DNA of 64,000 bases from Oceaniferula marina (GCF_013391475.1 NZ_JACBAZ010000002.1:550706-614705); one strand, 5' to 3'; shown: positions 17,499-27,299, counted from the first letter of the stretch. The notes: generated by a model not told the origin, from the letters alone. Translations and numbers: made by a program.

Positions 17499-18803
17499 TC
17501 AGGAGCAATGGTTTGCTTTCATATACTGTTCGATGGCGAGGCGAATCCCCTTTGCCTTGTCGAGCGTCTCCTGGTATTCGGCCGCAGGGTCGGAGTCGGC
17601 GACGATGCCGGCGCCGACGTGGTATTGGAGATGGTCGTTTTCCCGAACCAGCGTGCGGATCGGGATGTTAAACTGGCTTTCCCCGTTGAAGCTGACATAG
17701 CCGACGGCGCCGGTGTAGAGGCCGCGGGGAACGGGTTCCAGCTCATTGATGATTTCCATTGCCCGTTTTTTCGGAGCTCCGGTGATGCTGCCTCCGGGGA
17801 AACAGGCTTTGAGTGCCTGCCAGTGGCTGACCTCTTGTCGCAAGGTGCCGGTGACGGTGGAGACCAGATGATAGACCTGCTCGAGGGTTTCCAGCGCCAG
17901 CATTTCGGCGACGCGCACGGTGCCGAAGTCACACACTTGCCCGAGATCGTTGCGTTCGAGATCGGTGATCATGGTGAGCTCTGCATTTTCTTTTTCCGAG
18001 GCGAGCAGTTCGTTGGCATTGGCGGCATCCGTCACGGAGGTGGAACCACGGGGGCGGGTGCCTTTGATGGGGCGGGTTTCGATTGACCTTCCGCTCATGC
18101 GCAGGAAGGTTTCCGGGGAGGAGGAAAGGATTTCCCGCTTGTCGAGCTGCATCCAGCAGGCAAGGGGTGCCGGGCTACTGGTCCGGAGGTGTTGGTAAAG
18201 TGGGAATAGAGATCCACCTCGCGCGGGGGCATGGAACGACTGGGTCAGGTTAACTTGATAGATGTCACCGGCGGCGATGTATTCGTGGATGGCCCGCACC
18301 TTGGACTCGTAGTCGTGGCGGGTCATTTCAGCCTGGAAGGAACCCATCTCGGGAGATGCTGAGGTGTCTGTTGCTGGTCGTAGTTCTCGGGCAAGGTTGC
18401 CACACTGCCACCATTGCTTGCGATCGTGTTGATAGATCAACATTTCGGGGTAGATGCCAAAGCAGTAGTCCCCTTCATAATCGACCCATCCGCAGGCAGC
18501 TCCGGCAGGGAAGCCGATCGAGGGCGTGTGGCATTGGTATTGTTCAAGTGCTCGATCGAGGGCCTCCGTATCGCTGATATGTCCGCGGAGAATGTCGACG
18601 GGGCGGGCGGCAATGATGGACACCGGAGGGTGGCTGCGTGAAGGCAGGTTGCCAGCCGAATCAAAGAACAGCATTCCGGGAAGGTGTTGCAAGGCCGCAG
18701 CAACCTGTTCCGGTGACCCGATCTGGTTTTCTGGAAGATATTCCTGAAGCCGGACGGGTTGGGGTGGGGGTGCTGATGTGGCTTGTTCCGGATGTGTGGC
18801 CAT
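17499..18803 (-). CDS. pabB: Aminodeoxychorismate synthase component I
   Basis: Chorismate-binding enzyme. The C-terminal half contains [13 protein letters not shown], the PabB-type motif RPIKGTRPR with the catalytic Lys, [26 protein letters not shown] and [26 protein letters not shown] distinguishes PabB (folate pathway, with PabA glutaminase) from TrpE. The N-terminal domain (1-170) is more variable. The 434-aa length is normal. No pabA or pabC lies beside it in the window. The first codons overlap no other gene; the start at 18803 is reasonable. Confidence 0.88.
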   Translation of the reverse strand: MATHPEQATSAPPPQPVRLQEYLPENQIGSPEQVAAALQHLPGMLFFDSAGNLPSRSHPPVSIIAARPVDILRGHISDTEALDRALEQYQCHTPSIGFPAGAACGWVDYEGDYCFGIYPEMLIYQHDRKQWWQCGNLARELRPATDTSASPEMGSFQAEMTRHDYESKVRAIHEYIAAGDIYQVNLTQSFHAPARGGSLFPLYQHLRTSSPAPLACWMQLDKREILSSSPETFLRMSGRSIETRPIKGTRPRGSTSVTDAANANELLASEKENAELTMITDLERNDLGQVCDFGTVRVAEMLALETLEQVYHLVSTVTGTLRQEVSHWQALKACFPGGSITGAPKKRAMEIINELEPVPRGLYTGAVGYVSFNGESQFNIPIRTLVRENDHLQYHVGAGIVADSDPAAEYQETLDKAKGIRLAIEQYMKANHCS

Positions 18804-18919
18804 CGCGGCGCTATAAAAGTTGAAATGGCGCCGGGATCAAGCGGAATGCCGAGGAATATCGACATTTTTGCTATTTGGGCAATCGACCCTGTGAGGGTAT
18901 TCTCCCATTCTCTGAGGCA

Positions 18920-20788
18920 TTATTTCGGAGCTGTCCCTCCCTTTGTCAGGGTGTCGATTTGATCCAGCAGGCGGGCGCATGTGCCTTTCATGGAAAAGAT
19001 GATGTTGGTGGCGGATTTACTGATGGTGTACTTGCTTGCCGAGTCACTGGATGCCCGGCGGGACATGGTGGCGAGGCGGCGGTACTCGTTGACCAGAGAG
19101 AGCGTTTCTTGATAGAGGTCGTCATGGGACCGGTCGACGATACGTTCCATGGCGTCAAGTTGCTCGCGGTAGTCGCTGTGTCTTTTTTTCAGTTCTGATG
19201 ATGAGGGCAGATGCTTATCGATTCCAGATGACAGGTGTTTTTGCACATTTCTGATGATTGGGCGAAGTTCGTGAGCCAGGGTGACTTCGCTGATGCGCAT
19301 TGGGCGTTTGCCACTTCCTTGGAGGAGCAGGGCGGAAGCGGAAAAGTGGTTCGGGTTGAGGCTTTTGATTTCAGTCAGGCGCTTGCGGACCGCTTTGTTG
19401 ACTGCGAGTTTGGTTACGTCGTTGGTGCGGGTAAGGCTTTGGATTGATTGAAACAGTTCGTCGGCCTTGGCAATGGACTCCGGGCTGGTTTTGACGGCTG
19501 CCTCCATCGCCTCATCGAGGTTTTTGGCTCCGTAGACCTCCCAGGACGTAAAGAAATCAGGCTCACCATAGACCAGAATCTGAGTGAGCAGTGATGCGCT
19601 TTCATGGGCGACGATGAGCCGTCCTCCGGTTTCTTGTTCACGAAGGATTTTGAGTAGTTTCCAGAAATTGCTCGGCTGTTGGAATGAACCGTTCGTCTGG
19701 AGGGATGCGCAGACGTAGACGTCTTCCCGAATGGGGCGGTTGCTGGCCGAGGCTTCGATCATGAGGGCAATGGAAGCTGCGAGTACATCCCGGTTGGACA
19801 GGGCGTAGGTGCCTTGATCGACAGTGACATCGACTTGGCTGGGTTTGAGTTGGGGGTGACGTTTGGCGATGACTTGTTTGACCACGTCGGGGATCCAGGA
19901 TGCCAATTGCTTTTGTTTACTTTCCGAATCGATTTTTTGGTAGGGGATCTTGGGTGAGATATTGATTTCGAGTGATTTGCTGTGAGCCGCACCCGGGCTG
20001 CAGCTGAGGGAAACTTTGCAGGGGCCTTGTTTGGTGTTGGTTTTATAGCGCTCGATGTTGAGTTTGGGGTCTAGGTATTTGTGTTTGGTTTCGGTTGAAA
20101 TGGCAAGGTGGCTTGCGAGTTTGGGGATGTGAAGGGAGGTTTGCTGTGTGGATTGATCTACGGTTTCTTTGGGCGGGGCGGCCTCTCCAGGGTCGGGTGT
20201 GACCACCGGGTCAGGGTCAGGGCGTGTGTTATTGTCGGCTACTGCGGGAATTGGTTTGGACGGTTGATAGGCGGAGATGGCGGGGATGACGCCATTCCAT
20301 TGCGCGCTGTCGGGTTGGGCTTCGGTGTCTGGTGTGAGGGCTTGATTGATGTCATCGAGGCATTTTGAGAGCTGGTTGGCATCGGGGCCGGCATCTTCGC
20401 TGGCGAGCCAGGTTTTGTAGAACCGAAGTTGTGAGCGGGCCTTGGCGAGGCTGGCCTGATCCGGGTGGGGCGCTTGTTTTCCTTTGCTGAGATCGATATC
20501 GATCTTACGAGCCTGTTGGTTGGTTGGATCGAGCTGGATGGCGAGTGCGAGCATCTGGGCGCTTGCCCGCTGTTGTGCCGGTGATTGGTTGTGCTCACGG
20601 CTGGCGATCAGGACCAGCTGTTTGGACATTTCTTTCATGCTGTTGACCTTGAGGGGGACTTTTTCGAGCTGAAAGAGCTCTTTTGAGAGGTCGGGTCGCA
20701 GATACTTTGCGGCGTGCCCGCTCTCGTAGAAAGCCGTGAATAGGGTGATCACGATGAGGGTCAGTGTGCGTATGGAAGAAGCGATCAT
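18920..20788 (-). CDS. Secreted protein with a degenerate Lon-like (S16) domain
   Basis: N-terminal hydrophobic signal segment (IRTLTLIVITLFTAFYESG), a helical, Lys/Gln-rich region with TPR-like character to about residue 130, and a Pro-rich linker. Around residues 235-440 a segment follows the order of a Lon proteolytic domain (KISPKIPY, SNRDVLAASIALMIEAS, NRPIREDVYVCASLQTNGSF, FWKLLKIL, GGRLIVAHESAS). The catalytic Ser motif GPSAG is absent (DVLAAS), while a Lys remains in FWKLLKIL. A helical C-terminus ends the chain. I infer a non-proteolytic S16-like fold, probably periplasmic. The assignment rests on pattern similarity only. Confidence 0.6.
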   Translation of the reverse strand: MIASSIRTLTLIVITLFTAFYESGHAAKYLRPDLSKELFQLEKVPLKVNSMKEMSKQLVLIASREHNQSPAQQRASAQMLALAIQLDPTNQQARKIDIDLSKGKQAPHPDQASLAKARSQLRFYKTWLASEDAGPDANQLSKCLDDINQALTPDTEAQPDSAQWNGVIPAISAYQPSKPIPAVADNNTRPDPDPVVTPDPGEAAPPKETVDQSTQQTSLHIPKLASHLAISTETKHKYLDPKLNIERYKTNTKQGPCKVSLSCSPGAAHSKSLEINISPKIPYQKIDSESKQKQLASWIPDVVKQVIAKRHPQLKPSQVDVTVDQGTYALSNRDVLAASIALMIEASASNRPIREDVYVCASLQTNGSFQQPSNFWKLLKILREQETGGRLIVAHESASLLTQILVYGEPDFFTSWEVYGAKNLDEAMEAAVKTSPESIAKADELFQSIQSLTRTNDVTKLAVNKAVRKRLTEIKSLNPNHFSASALLLQGSGKRPMRISEVTLAHELRPIIRNVQKHLSSGIDKHLPSSSELKKRHSDYREQLDAMERIVDRSHDDLYQETLSLVNEYRRLATMSRRASSDSASKYTISKSATNIIFSMKGTCARLLDQIDTLTKGGTAPK

Positions 20789-20926
20789 GGTATCTATTGC
20801 TATACGACGGTATTGAGCGTTCTATTTCAAGCCCTCAATTGCTCAATTCGGGGGATTCTGTGGACAATCCGCTCTCGGTCGTATTTTGTACGTGATGTAT
20901 GGGCCCGGATATGGTTTGCATCGTGC

Positions 20927-21814
20927 GTGACTTCGCCCGCAGAGCCCTTGATCCAGTACTTGCGTCAACTTGAGACGTCCGGCCAGACGCATGTGCATGT
21001 GGATGACGAAGCCAGGCAGTTGTTGCGCGCTTTTTATCGCCGTGCACAGGGAGGCCAGGCATCGGTAGCCTCACAAGCAGCAGCTGTTCCAACTGTTGTG
21101 GGCGCTGGTGGATCGGATGCTTCTACTACGCGTGCTCCGTCCGAACTTGCTGCGCCGGTGGCCTCGTCTGCAGCATTGCCGGAGATTCAAGGGGATTCTC
21201 CGGAGCAATGTTTATCTGGCTTAAAAGCCCAAGCTCAGGATTGGGCTCCGGCGAAGGCTCTCGGTGGGTTTCGTCAGACGATGGTGTTTTCGTCTGGAAA
21301 TCTGGGAGCGGATTTGATGCTGGTGGGGGAGGCTCCGGGATTTGACGAAGAACGGCTGGGTGAGCCCTTCGTCGGCATGGCAGGCCAGAAATTGGACGCC
21401 ATCTTACGAGCAATGGGAACGGACCGACAACAGGTGTATTTGTCCAATATCTTGAAATTCAGGCCCCAGATGCCGAATCAGACGGTGAACAACCGCAAAC
21501 CGACCGCCAAGGAGTTGGAGGTGTGGTTGCCATTTCTTCAGGCGGAGGTGGAGCTTGTCCGGCCGAAGGTGATCATTGCTCTCGGCGTGACGACAGCTCG
21601 TGCCTTGTTGGGCTTGGATCAGTCGGTTGAGGATATGCGTGGGGAGTTTCATACCTATCGTGGTACGCCCTTACGGGTGACGTTTCACCCGTCTTATATC
21701 CTGAATGATGAGGCGACACCCGAGAAGCGGATGTTATGGGAGGATATGCTGGCTGTGATGGAGCGCCTGGGGATGCCGATCAGTGAGAAGCAACGAGCTT
21801 ATTTTAAGCGTTAG
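20927..21814 (+). CDS. Uracil-DNA glycosylase, family 4-like
   Basis: The catalytic core has GADLMLVGEAPGFDEERLGEP (water-activating motif), FVGMAGQKLDAIL, VYLSNILKFRP, KVIIALGVTTARALLG and the DNA-insertion/His motif TFHPSYIL. It should excise uracil from DNA. The [4Fe-4S] cysteines of classic family 4 enzymes appear lost: KCRP is KFRP, the following Cys is Trp (LEVWLPFL), and the N-terminal pair is reduced to a single Cys. Start is uncertain: GTG 20927 begins the conserved part (VTSPAEPLIQYL), and a TTG at 20813 is possible. A variable Ala/Ser-rich linker precedes the core. Confidence 0.85.
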   Translation: MTSPAEPLIQYLRQLETSGQTHVHVDDEARQLLRAFYRRAQGGQASVASQAAAVPTVVGAGGSDASTTRAPSELAAPVASSAALPEIQGDSPEQCLSGLKAQAQDWAPAKALGGFRQTMVFSSGNLGADLMLVGEAPGFDEERLGEPFVGMAGQKLDAILRAMGTDRQQVYLSNILKFRPQMPNQTVNNRKPTAKELEVWLPFLQAEVELVRPKVIIALGVTTARALLGLDQSVEDMRGEFHTYRGTPLRVTFHPSYILNDEATPEKRMLWEDMLAVMERLGMPISEKQRAYFKR

Positions 21815-21827
21815 TTTTGTAAAATTG

Positions 21828-22337
21828 ATGAATACGGTCAGGGATTTAAAATTGTTAGTTGTTACGGTGGGAGGAACCATCGACAAGGTGTACTTTGACG
21901 CGAGTTCTGAGTATGAGGTCGGGGATCCGATGGTGCCTCACGTGTTTCAGGGGACGCATGTGTCATTGGATTATTCAGTGTTACCTTTGATGCGTAAAGA
22001 TAGTCTGGAGATGACAGGCGAGGATCGGCAGATGATACGGGAAACCTGTGAGCAGGCTGACGAATCTTGTATTCTTATTACGCATGGAACAGACACCATG
22101 GCGGATACGGCCGAGTATTTGATGGGGATCGAGGGGAAAACGATCGTGTTGACCGGAGCCTTGGCTCCTGCCCGCTTCCGGGAGACGGATGCCATCTACA
22201 ATCTGGGATGTGCTACCGGCGCGGTACAGTCGCTTCCTCCCGGGGTGTATGTGACCATGAACGGTCGGGTGTTTCCCGCTGGGCAGGTTCGTAAAAACCG
22301 TGCGGCGCAGTGTTTTGAGTGGGTTGAAAAGCATTAA
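21828..22337 (+). CDS. Small asparaginase-domain protein
   Basis: Only the N-terminal asparaginase domain is present (about 170 aa). It has the first catalytic Thr motif VTVGGTIDK and the second motif ITHGTDTMADTAEYL, then KTIVLTGALAPARFRETDA. Type I/II asparaginases are about 330 aa with a second domain that completes the tetramer interface. Single-domain versions are a known separate group of unknown substrate. ATG 21828 is preferred; the frame also has GTG 21783, inside the preceding gene. The 14-bp gap to the ABC ATPase gene suggests one transcript. Confidence 0.8.
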   Translation: MNTVRDLKLLVVTVGGTIDKVYFDASSEYEVGDPMVPHVFQGTHVSLDYSVLPLMRKDSLEMTGEDRQMIRETCEQADESCILITHGTDTMADTAEYLMGIEGKTIVLTGALAPARFRETDAIYNLGCATGAVQSLPPGVYVTMNGRVFPAGQVRKNRAAQCFEWVEKH

Positions 22338-22351
22338 GTTTTTAGTAAGCT

Positions 22352-23473
22352 ATGGCCTCAGTCACCTTGCATCATTTGGAAAAAACATACCCCGGGGAGG
22401 GGAAATCCAAGCAGGTGCTGGCAGTTAAAAATATTGATTTGGAGATTCGGGACGGTGAGTTCATGGTTTTGGTCGGGCCTTCCGGCTGTGCCAAGTCGAC
22501 CACGCTCCGGATGATTGCGGGCCTGGAAAGCATCACAGGCGGTGAAGTCCTGATCGACGGTCGATGTGTCAATCGGGTGGCGCCGAAAAACCGGGACATT
22601 GCCATGGTCTTTCAGAACTATGCCCTGTATCCACACATGTCCGTGTATGATAACATGGCGTTTGGCTTGAAATTGCAGAAGCTGGGCAAGAAGGAGATTC
22701 GTGCCAGAGTGGACGAAGCGGCCGAAATCCTTGGTTTGGAGTCGTTGCTTCAGCGTAAGCCCAAGGCTCTGTCAGGAGGTCAGCGTCAGCGGGTAGCTGT
22801 GGGGCGTGCCATTGTAAGAAAGCCCAAGGTGTTTTTATTTGATGAACCATTGTCGAACCTGGATGCCAAGATGCGGGTGTCGATGCGTTCCGAGATTATC
22901 CGGCTGCATGAACGTCTTGGCGCGACGATGATTTACGTGACGCATGATCAAACGGAGGCGATGACCATGGGAGACCGGATCACTGTGATGCATGAGGGAG
23001 AAATCATGCAGGTGGATACGCCCTTGAATTTGTACCACCGACCGGCCAACCGCTTTGTCGCAGGCTTTATTGGGAGCCCGCAGATGAATTTTATCCCTGG
23101 GGAAGTGCAGAGCCGTGACGGACATTTGTGGTTTATCGAGCACGGGAAGGGGGGCTTTGAGTTGGAACTGCCGCAGCCCCGCTTTGATCGGGTGGAAAAC
23201 CGCCGCGTGGTGCTCGGAATTCGTCCTGAGGACATTGCTTGGAGTGAGCGGCGAGGGATTGGAGTGAAGATCCGGAATACCGAACCCATGGGGGCGGAAA
23301 CCTACGTGCATTGTCGGAGCGAAGCCGGTGCCGAAGTGACGCTTCGGGTTGATGGCGATTGTTTGTGTGAGGTGGGTTCCAGTGCGTCCATTGACTTGGT
23401 CTCCGAGAGGATTCACTTGTTTGATGCCAATAGCGGACAATCCTTGTTAGCTGAAGAGCTGGGTAGTGCGTAA
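22352..23473 (+). CDS. ABC transporter ATP-binding protein, MalK/UgpC-type
   Basis: Walker A is GPSGCAKSTT (Ala in place of the usual third Gly), Q-loop FQNYALYPHMSVYDN, signature LSGGQRQRVAVGRAI, Walker B VFLFDEPLSNLD, and H-loop YVTHDQTEAMTMGD. It is followed by the C-terminal TOBE/OB domain (about 240-373) with RPEDI. This domain order is that of carbohydrate importers of the CUT1 class, where one ATPase may serve several permeases. No permease or binding protein lies in the window, so it is probably a shared ATPase. Cytosolic, membrane associated. Confidence 0.92.
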   Translation: MASVTLHHLEKTYPGEGKSKQVLAVKNIDLEIRDGEFMVLVGPSGCAKSTTLRMIAGLESITGGEVLIDGRCVNRVAPKNRDIAMVFQNYALYPHMSVYDNMAFGLKLQKLGKKEIRARVDEAAEILGLESLLQRKPKALSGGQRQRVAVGRAIVRKPKVFLFDEPLSNLDAKMRVSMRSEIIRLHERLGATMIYVTHDQTEAMTMGDRITVMHEGEIMQVDTPLNLYHRPANRFVAGFIGSPQMNFIPGEVQSRDGHLWFIEHGKGGFELELPQPRFDRVENRRVVLGIRPEDIAWSERRGIGVKIRNTEPMGAETYVHCRSEAGAEVTLRVDGDCLCEVGSSASIDLVSERIHLFDANSGQSLLAEELGSA

Positions 23474-23592
23474 TGGATGCGTCCGTGCTCTTGTGGATTC
23501 GTTAAGCATGGGCTGAATATCGGGCACGATGAGTGTGCGCCCTGTGACGATTCCGTGCTTGAACTCATCCTGATCTGTGGTGTCGTGGAGGC

Positions 23593-25665
23593 ATGCCAAA
23601 CAAGCACCCGTTTTTAGCTGAAGATTATCATATCCGCTGGTCTACGCTCACGCCCGAGCACGTTGAGGCCGATATCGACATGGCTCTGGAACAAGCCGAA
23701 GCCGCTCTTGACCAAATCCGTAACCTCGACGACCAGGAGGTGACGTATACCAATACCTTTATGGCGTTGGAAACGGCGACAGAAGGTTTGGATCGGGCAT
23801 GGGGACGATTGAACCATTTGGATTCAGTCAGCAATAGTGAGGAGCAGCGCCAGGCCTTGAATGCCGTGTTGCCCAAAGTGTCTGCCTTTTACTCGGCCAT
23901 TCCTCTCGACCCGGTGATTTGGTCCAAGCTCAAAGCCTTTTCCCATACCCCAGAGTGTTCTTCTCTGGATGCAACGCGCTCACGGCATGTTGAGGAAACC
24001 TGTGCCAGTTTTGTCCAGTCGGGTGCCGAGCTTCCCGATGATAAAAAGAGCCGGGTGTCCGATATCCAGGCGCGCCTCTCTGAGATTACCCAGAAATTCA
24101 GTGAGAATGTGTTGGATTCAACCAATGCCTGGGAACTCGTGATCGAAGACCCCCAGCGCTTGGCTGGGTTGCCTGATTCCGCTGTGGCGGCAGCACTGGC
24201 CGATGCTCAGTCCAAGGGGCTCGGGGATGAGGCTGAGCCCAAATGGCGTTTTACCCTCCAGTATCCTTCGATGGGACCTGTGATGGAATATGCCGCCGAT
24301 GATGAGTTGCGCAAGGAGATCTGGGAAGCCGGGAACACGGTTGGCTTTGACGGAGATTTTGATAACACCGATCTGATTTGGGAGATTTTGAAGTTGCGTC
24401 AAGAAAAGGCTGAGTTGTTAGGATTCGGCGATTTTGCAGATTTGACACTTGAGCGGAGAATGGCACGGGATGGTCATACGGCTCTCCAGTTCACAGAAAA
24501 ACTGCATGACCAAATTGAGTCCCGCTTCCGTCAGGAAATGGAATCGCTCAAGGAGTGGAAGGCGGAGCAAATCGGTGAAACTCCCGAGTTGATGCAGCCG
24601 TGGGAGGTCAGCTACTGGGCTGAAAAACGTCGTAAGGCCGAGTATGATATCGATGATGAAGCCCTGCGTCCCTACTTCCCGCTGGACCGGGTGATGGACG
24701 GTATGTTCAGCATCGTTAGCAAGCTTTACAATATCCGGATTGAAGAACGTGCAACCGGAGAAGACATTGAAACCTGGCATCCGGAGTGTTGTTTTTATGA
24801 CCTCTATGATCATCAGACAGGTGAGTTGTTAGGATCTTTTTATGCCGATTGGCATCCGCGCGAAAGTAAACGTGGTGGCGCATGGATGAACTCCTTCGAA
24901 ACCGGCTTGCCACCGATGGATGGTGAACCGCGTGAACCGCACCTTGGCTTGATGGTTGGTAATATGACCAAGCCAATCGGTGATCAGCCGGCGCTGATGA
25001 CCCACCGTGAGGTGGAAACGATTTTTCATGAATTCGGGCACCTACTGCATCATTTGTTAGGAAATGTAACGGTTAAGTCTTTAGCGGGAACCAATGTTGC
25101 CTGGGACTTCGTTGAGTTGCCGTCCCAGATCATGGAGAACTTCTGCTGGGCGCGTGGCAGTTTGGATCATTTTGCCCGTCATTATGAAACCGGCGAGCCG
25201 ATTCCTGAAGCGTTGTATCAGAAGATGCTGGCCGCTCGGAATTACATGAGTGCCACGGCATTCATGCGTCAGTTGGCGTTGGGTAAATTGGATTTGGATT
25301 TGCACATCAACCAGGGTGCCTATCAGGGGTGGGATTTGGATGAAGTGGACCGGGAAATCCTTGCAGATTATCGTGTCGCGATGGCCAGCGAGGGGCCGAC
25401 GATGGCTCGTCGATTCAACCATCTGTTTTCTTCACCCACGGGTTATGCTGCCGGGTATTATTCTTATAAATGGGCGGAGGTGTTGGATGCGGATGCCTTC
25501 ACTCGTTTTGAGAAAGAAGGCATTCTCAACCCGGAAACCGGGATGGCATTTCGCGAGTGTATTTTGAGTAAAGGAAACTCGCTGCCTGCGGATGAGCTGT
25601 ATCGTAGTTTCATGGGCAGGGATCCCGACCAGCAGGCCCTGCTTCGTCGAGCCGGACTGGCTTGA
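23593..25665 (+). CDS. M3-family oligopeptidase (oligopeptidase A-like)
   Basis: A 690-aa all-helical zinc peptidase. The zinc site is HEFGH (residues 479-483) within REVETIFHEFGHLLHHLL, with the downstream Glu in VELPSQIMENF. Other family motifs are GSFYADWHPRESKRGGAWMN, ALMTHREVETIF and SYKWAEVLDADAF. It should degrade short cytosolic peptides. The start has GGAG 4-6 bp upstream of ATG 23593 and no signal peptide. It stands 119 bp after the ABC ATPase gene. Confidence 0.94.
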   Translation: MPNKHPFLAEDYHIRWSTLTPEHVEADIDMALEQAEAALDQIRNLDDQEVTYTNTFMALETATEGLDRAWGRLNHLDSVSNSEEQRQALNAVLPKVSAFYSAIPLDPVIWSKLKAFSHTPECSSLDATRSRHVEETCASFVQSGAELPDDKKSRVSDIQARLSEITQKFSENVLDSTNAWELVIEDPQRLAGLPDSAVAAALADAQSKGLGDEAEPKWRFTLQYPSMGPVMEYAADDELRKEIWEAGNTVGFDGDFDNTDLIWEILKLRQEKAELLGFGDFADLTLERRMARDGHTALQFTEKLHDQIESRFRQEMESLKEWKAEQIGETPELMQPWEVSYWAEKRRKAEYDIDDEALRPYFPLDRVMDGMFSIVSKLYNIRIEERATGEDIETWHPECCFYDLYDHQTGELLGSFYADWHPRESKRGGAWMNSFETGLPPMDGEPREPHLGLMVGNMTKPIGDQPALMTHREVETIFHEFGHLLHHLLGNVTVKSLAGTNVAWDFVELPSQIMENFCWARGSLDHFARHYETGEPIPEALYQKMLAARNYMSATAFMRQLALGKLDLDLHINQGAYQGWDLDEVDREILADYRVAMASEGPTMARRFNHLFSSPTGYAAGYYSYKWAEVLDADAFTRFEKEGILNPETGMAFRECILSKGNSLPADELYRSFMGRDPDQQALLRRAGLA

Positions 25666-25704
25666 TCGAATGGTGCCTTGTCATTGCCGTTCCTCGTTTA
25701 ATCG

Positions 25705-26226
25705 ATGATCAAATTTTCCAAATTCAACCGACTGTTTCACCGTTGGGGGTCGATCTTGATTGCCCTGCCGGTGTTGCTGGTCATTGTGACCGGCATTCTG
25801 CTGTTGTTGAAAAAGGATTCGGATTGGATCCAGCCTCCGACGCAGACTGGATCCTCCAAGGACTTGCTTGTATCGTTTGACCAGGTGCTTGAGGTCGTGA
25901 GGTCGGTTCCTGAAGCTGAGGTTGAGAGCTGGCAGGATGTTGACCGGCTCGATGTCCGGCCAGGCAAGGGCATGCTCAAGCTGCGATCAAAGAACGGCTG
26001 GGAGGTTCAGGTGGACTCCCGCACGGGGGAGGTGTTGCAGACGGCATACCGGAGGACGGATCTCATTGAGAGCCTGCATGATGGGAGCTTTTTCCACGAC
26101 AAGGCAAAGTTGGGGCTGTTTTTGCCATCGGCCTTGGTTTTGCTTGGCTTGTGGTTGACCGGAATCTATCTGTTTTTGTTGCCTTCGCTGAATCGGCGGC
26201 GGAGGCAAAACAAGCAAAAAGGGTGA
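25705..26226 (+). CDS. PepSY-associated membrane protein
   Basis: Two transmembrane helices (about residues 12-35, SILIALPVLLVIVTGILLLL, and 138-160, LFLPSALVLLGLWLTGIYLFLL) flank a periplasmic PepSY-like domain (VLEVVRSVPEAEVESW...GWEVQVDSRTGEVLQT). The His in LFHRWG and FFHDK are typical of PepSY_TM proteins, which are often linked to iron or haem uptake or reductase systems. Basic C-terminal tail. The short length (173 aa) is a minimal version of the family. Confidence 0.85.
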   Translation: MIKFSKFNRLFHRWGSILIALPVLLVIVTGILLLLKKDSDWIQPPTQTGSSKDLLVSFDQVLEVVRSVPEAEVESWQDVDRLDVRPGKGMLKLRSKNGWEVQVDSRTGEVLQTAYRRTDLIESLHDGSFFHDKAKLGLFLPSALVLLGLWLTGIYLFLLPSLNRRRRQNKQKG

Positions 26227-26235
26227 TGTGCCCAT

Positions 26236-27279
26236 TTATGGTTTGGCTGCGGGAGCTTCGCTTTGCTCGGGCAGCATGATGGCCATTTCGCCTGAACTCC
26301 GAGTTTGTGGGGTGCTTGATTCGTTGGTGGCAAGGAGGATGGTTCCCGGCCGAATAATCTGCTGGACGCTAGTGCGGAAGGCGTGTGGGATTCGGATGCG
26401 ACCACGCATGCGGGCTACGGCATCGGTCTGAGCGTCACCTCCGGTCAGTGAGAGCACGGACCATGGGTGGATTTTTACCCCTGGCAGGTAAGGTTCGGGC
26501 GCGGACTCTCCTTCGAGCATGAGGAAAACTCCCTCGGGAGGGGCCTCGTTGGTGTCAAAGAAGAGGCCTACCGGTGACTGGCCGATGATCACGCCGTTGC
26601 GGCTGACGTAGAGGGTTTTGTCGGTATAGCTGAGTAGGCAGTTGACTGGGCCGCTCGGGCTTTTGTGGGGTTCCCAGACTATCGTGCCTGTGGGTTCCGG
26701 TTTTTCACCGGTTTTTGGCTGGGTGGCAAGCAAGATGGATGCGGGTTTCTCCGATTTGGATGGCTCGGATTTTTTCTGGGTGATCACGACGGTCGACCCG
26801 TTGGTGGTGGTGCTGTAGAGTTTTTGTGAAAATGCATATGGCAGCCGGATGCAGCCGGCGGATGCGGGATAGCCTGGGAGTTGGCCCGCGTGCATGGCAA
26901 TGCCTGTCCAAGTCAGCCGCTGCATGTACGGCATCTTGGCACCTTTGTAGATATTGGATTCGTGTTTTTTCTTCCGCTGAAGAATCGTGAACACACCCGT
27001 GGGCGTTTCTTTTCCTTCGCGGCCGGTGCTGACGGTTGAACGGGCGATTTGCACCCCGTTGCGATAGACGTAGGCCATTTGGTCATCGATACTGACCACG
27101 ACCAGCAGCGGGCCTTTGGCCGAGCGTTCAGGGTGCCATTCAAATTCCCCCGGCTTCAGAGGTGTGGGCGCTGCTGACAGGGTTGGGATCAGGCAGGCGA
27201 GGACGAAGATGCTGCCAATGCGGGTAAGGAAGGAGCGATTCACGATCCAAGGATACCTGAAAGTGGTATCAAACAGCAA
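26236..27279 (-). CDS. L,D-transpeptidase (YkuD) with a second, degenerate repeat
   Basis: Signal or anchor segment about 20-36 (RIGSIFVLACLIPTLSA). The YkuD domain (about 55-160) has TPTGVFTI, GIAMHAG (His130) and the catalytic motif SAGCIRLPY (Cys143). It should make 3-3 peptidoglycan cross-links or attach proteins to peptidoglycan. After a linker, residues about 215-320 repeat the first half of the fold (NCLLSYTDKTLYVSRNGVIIG, PPEGVFLMLEGES, DAVARMRGRIRIPHAF) but lack the Cys. The C-terminus is Pro/Ala-rich. Convergent with the PepSY gene, 9 bp apart. Confidence 0.87.
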   Translation of the reverse strand: MLFDTTFRYPWIVNRSFLTRIGSIFVLACLIPTLSAAPTPLKPGEFEWHPERSAKGPLLVVVSIDDQMAYVYRNGVQIARSTVSTGREGKETPTGVFTILQRKKKHESNIYKGAKMPYMQRLTWTGIAMHAGQLPGYPASAGCIRLPYAFSQKLYSTTTNGSTVVITQKKSEPSKSEKPASILLATQPKTGEKPEPTGTIVWEPHKSPSGPVNCLLSYTDKTLYVSRNGVIIGQSPVGLFFDTNEAPPEGVFLMLEGESAPEPYLPGVKIHPWSVLSLTGGDAQTDAVARMRGRIRIPHAFRTSVQQIIRPGTILLATNESSTPQTRSSGEMAIMLPEQSEAPAAKP

Positions 27280-27299
27280 GAATGAAGGAGCTTACTGAC

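Noticed and set aside
22484-22520. Walker A GPSGCAKS as a sign of a dead ATPase
   Set aside because: The Lys and Ser that bind ATP are kept, and all other ABC motifs are intact; Gly to Ala at this position is tolerated.
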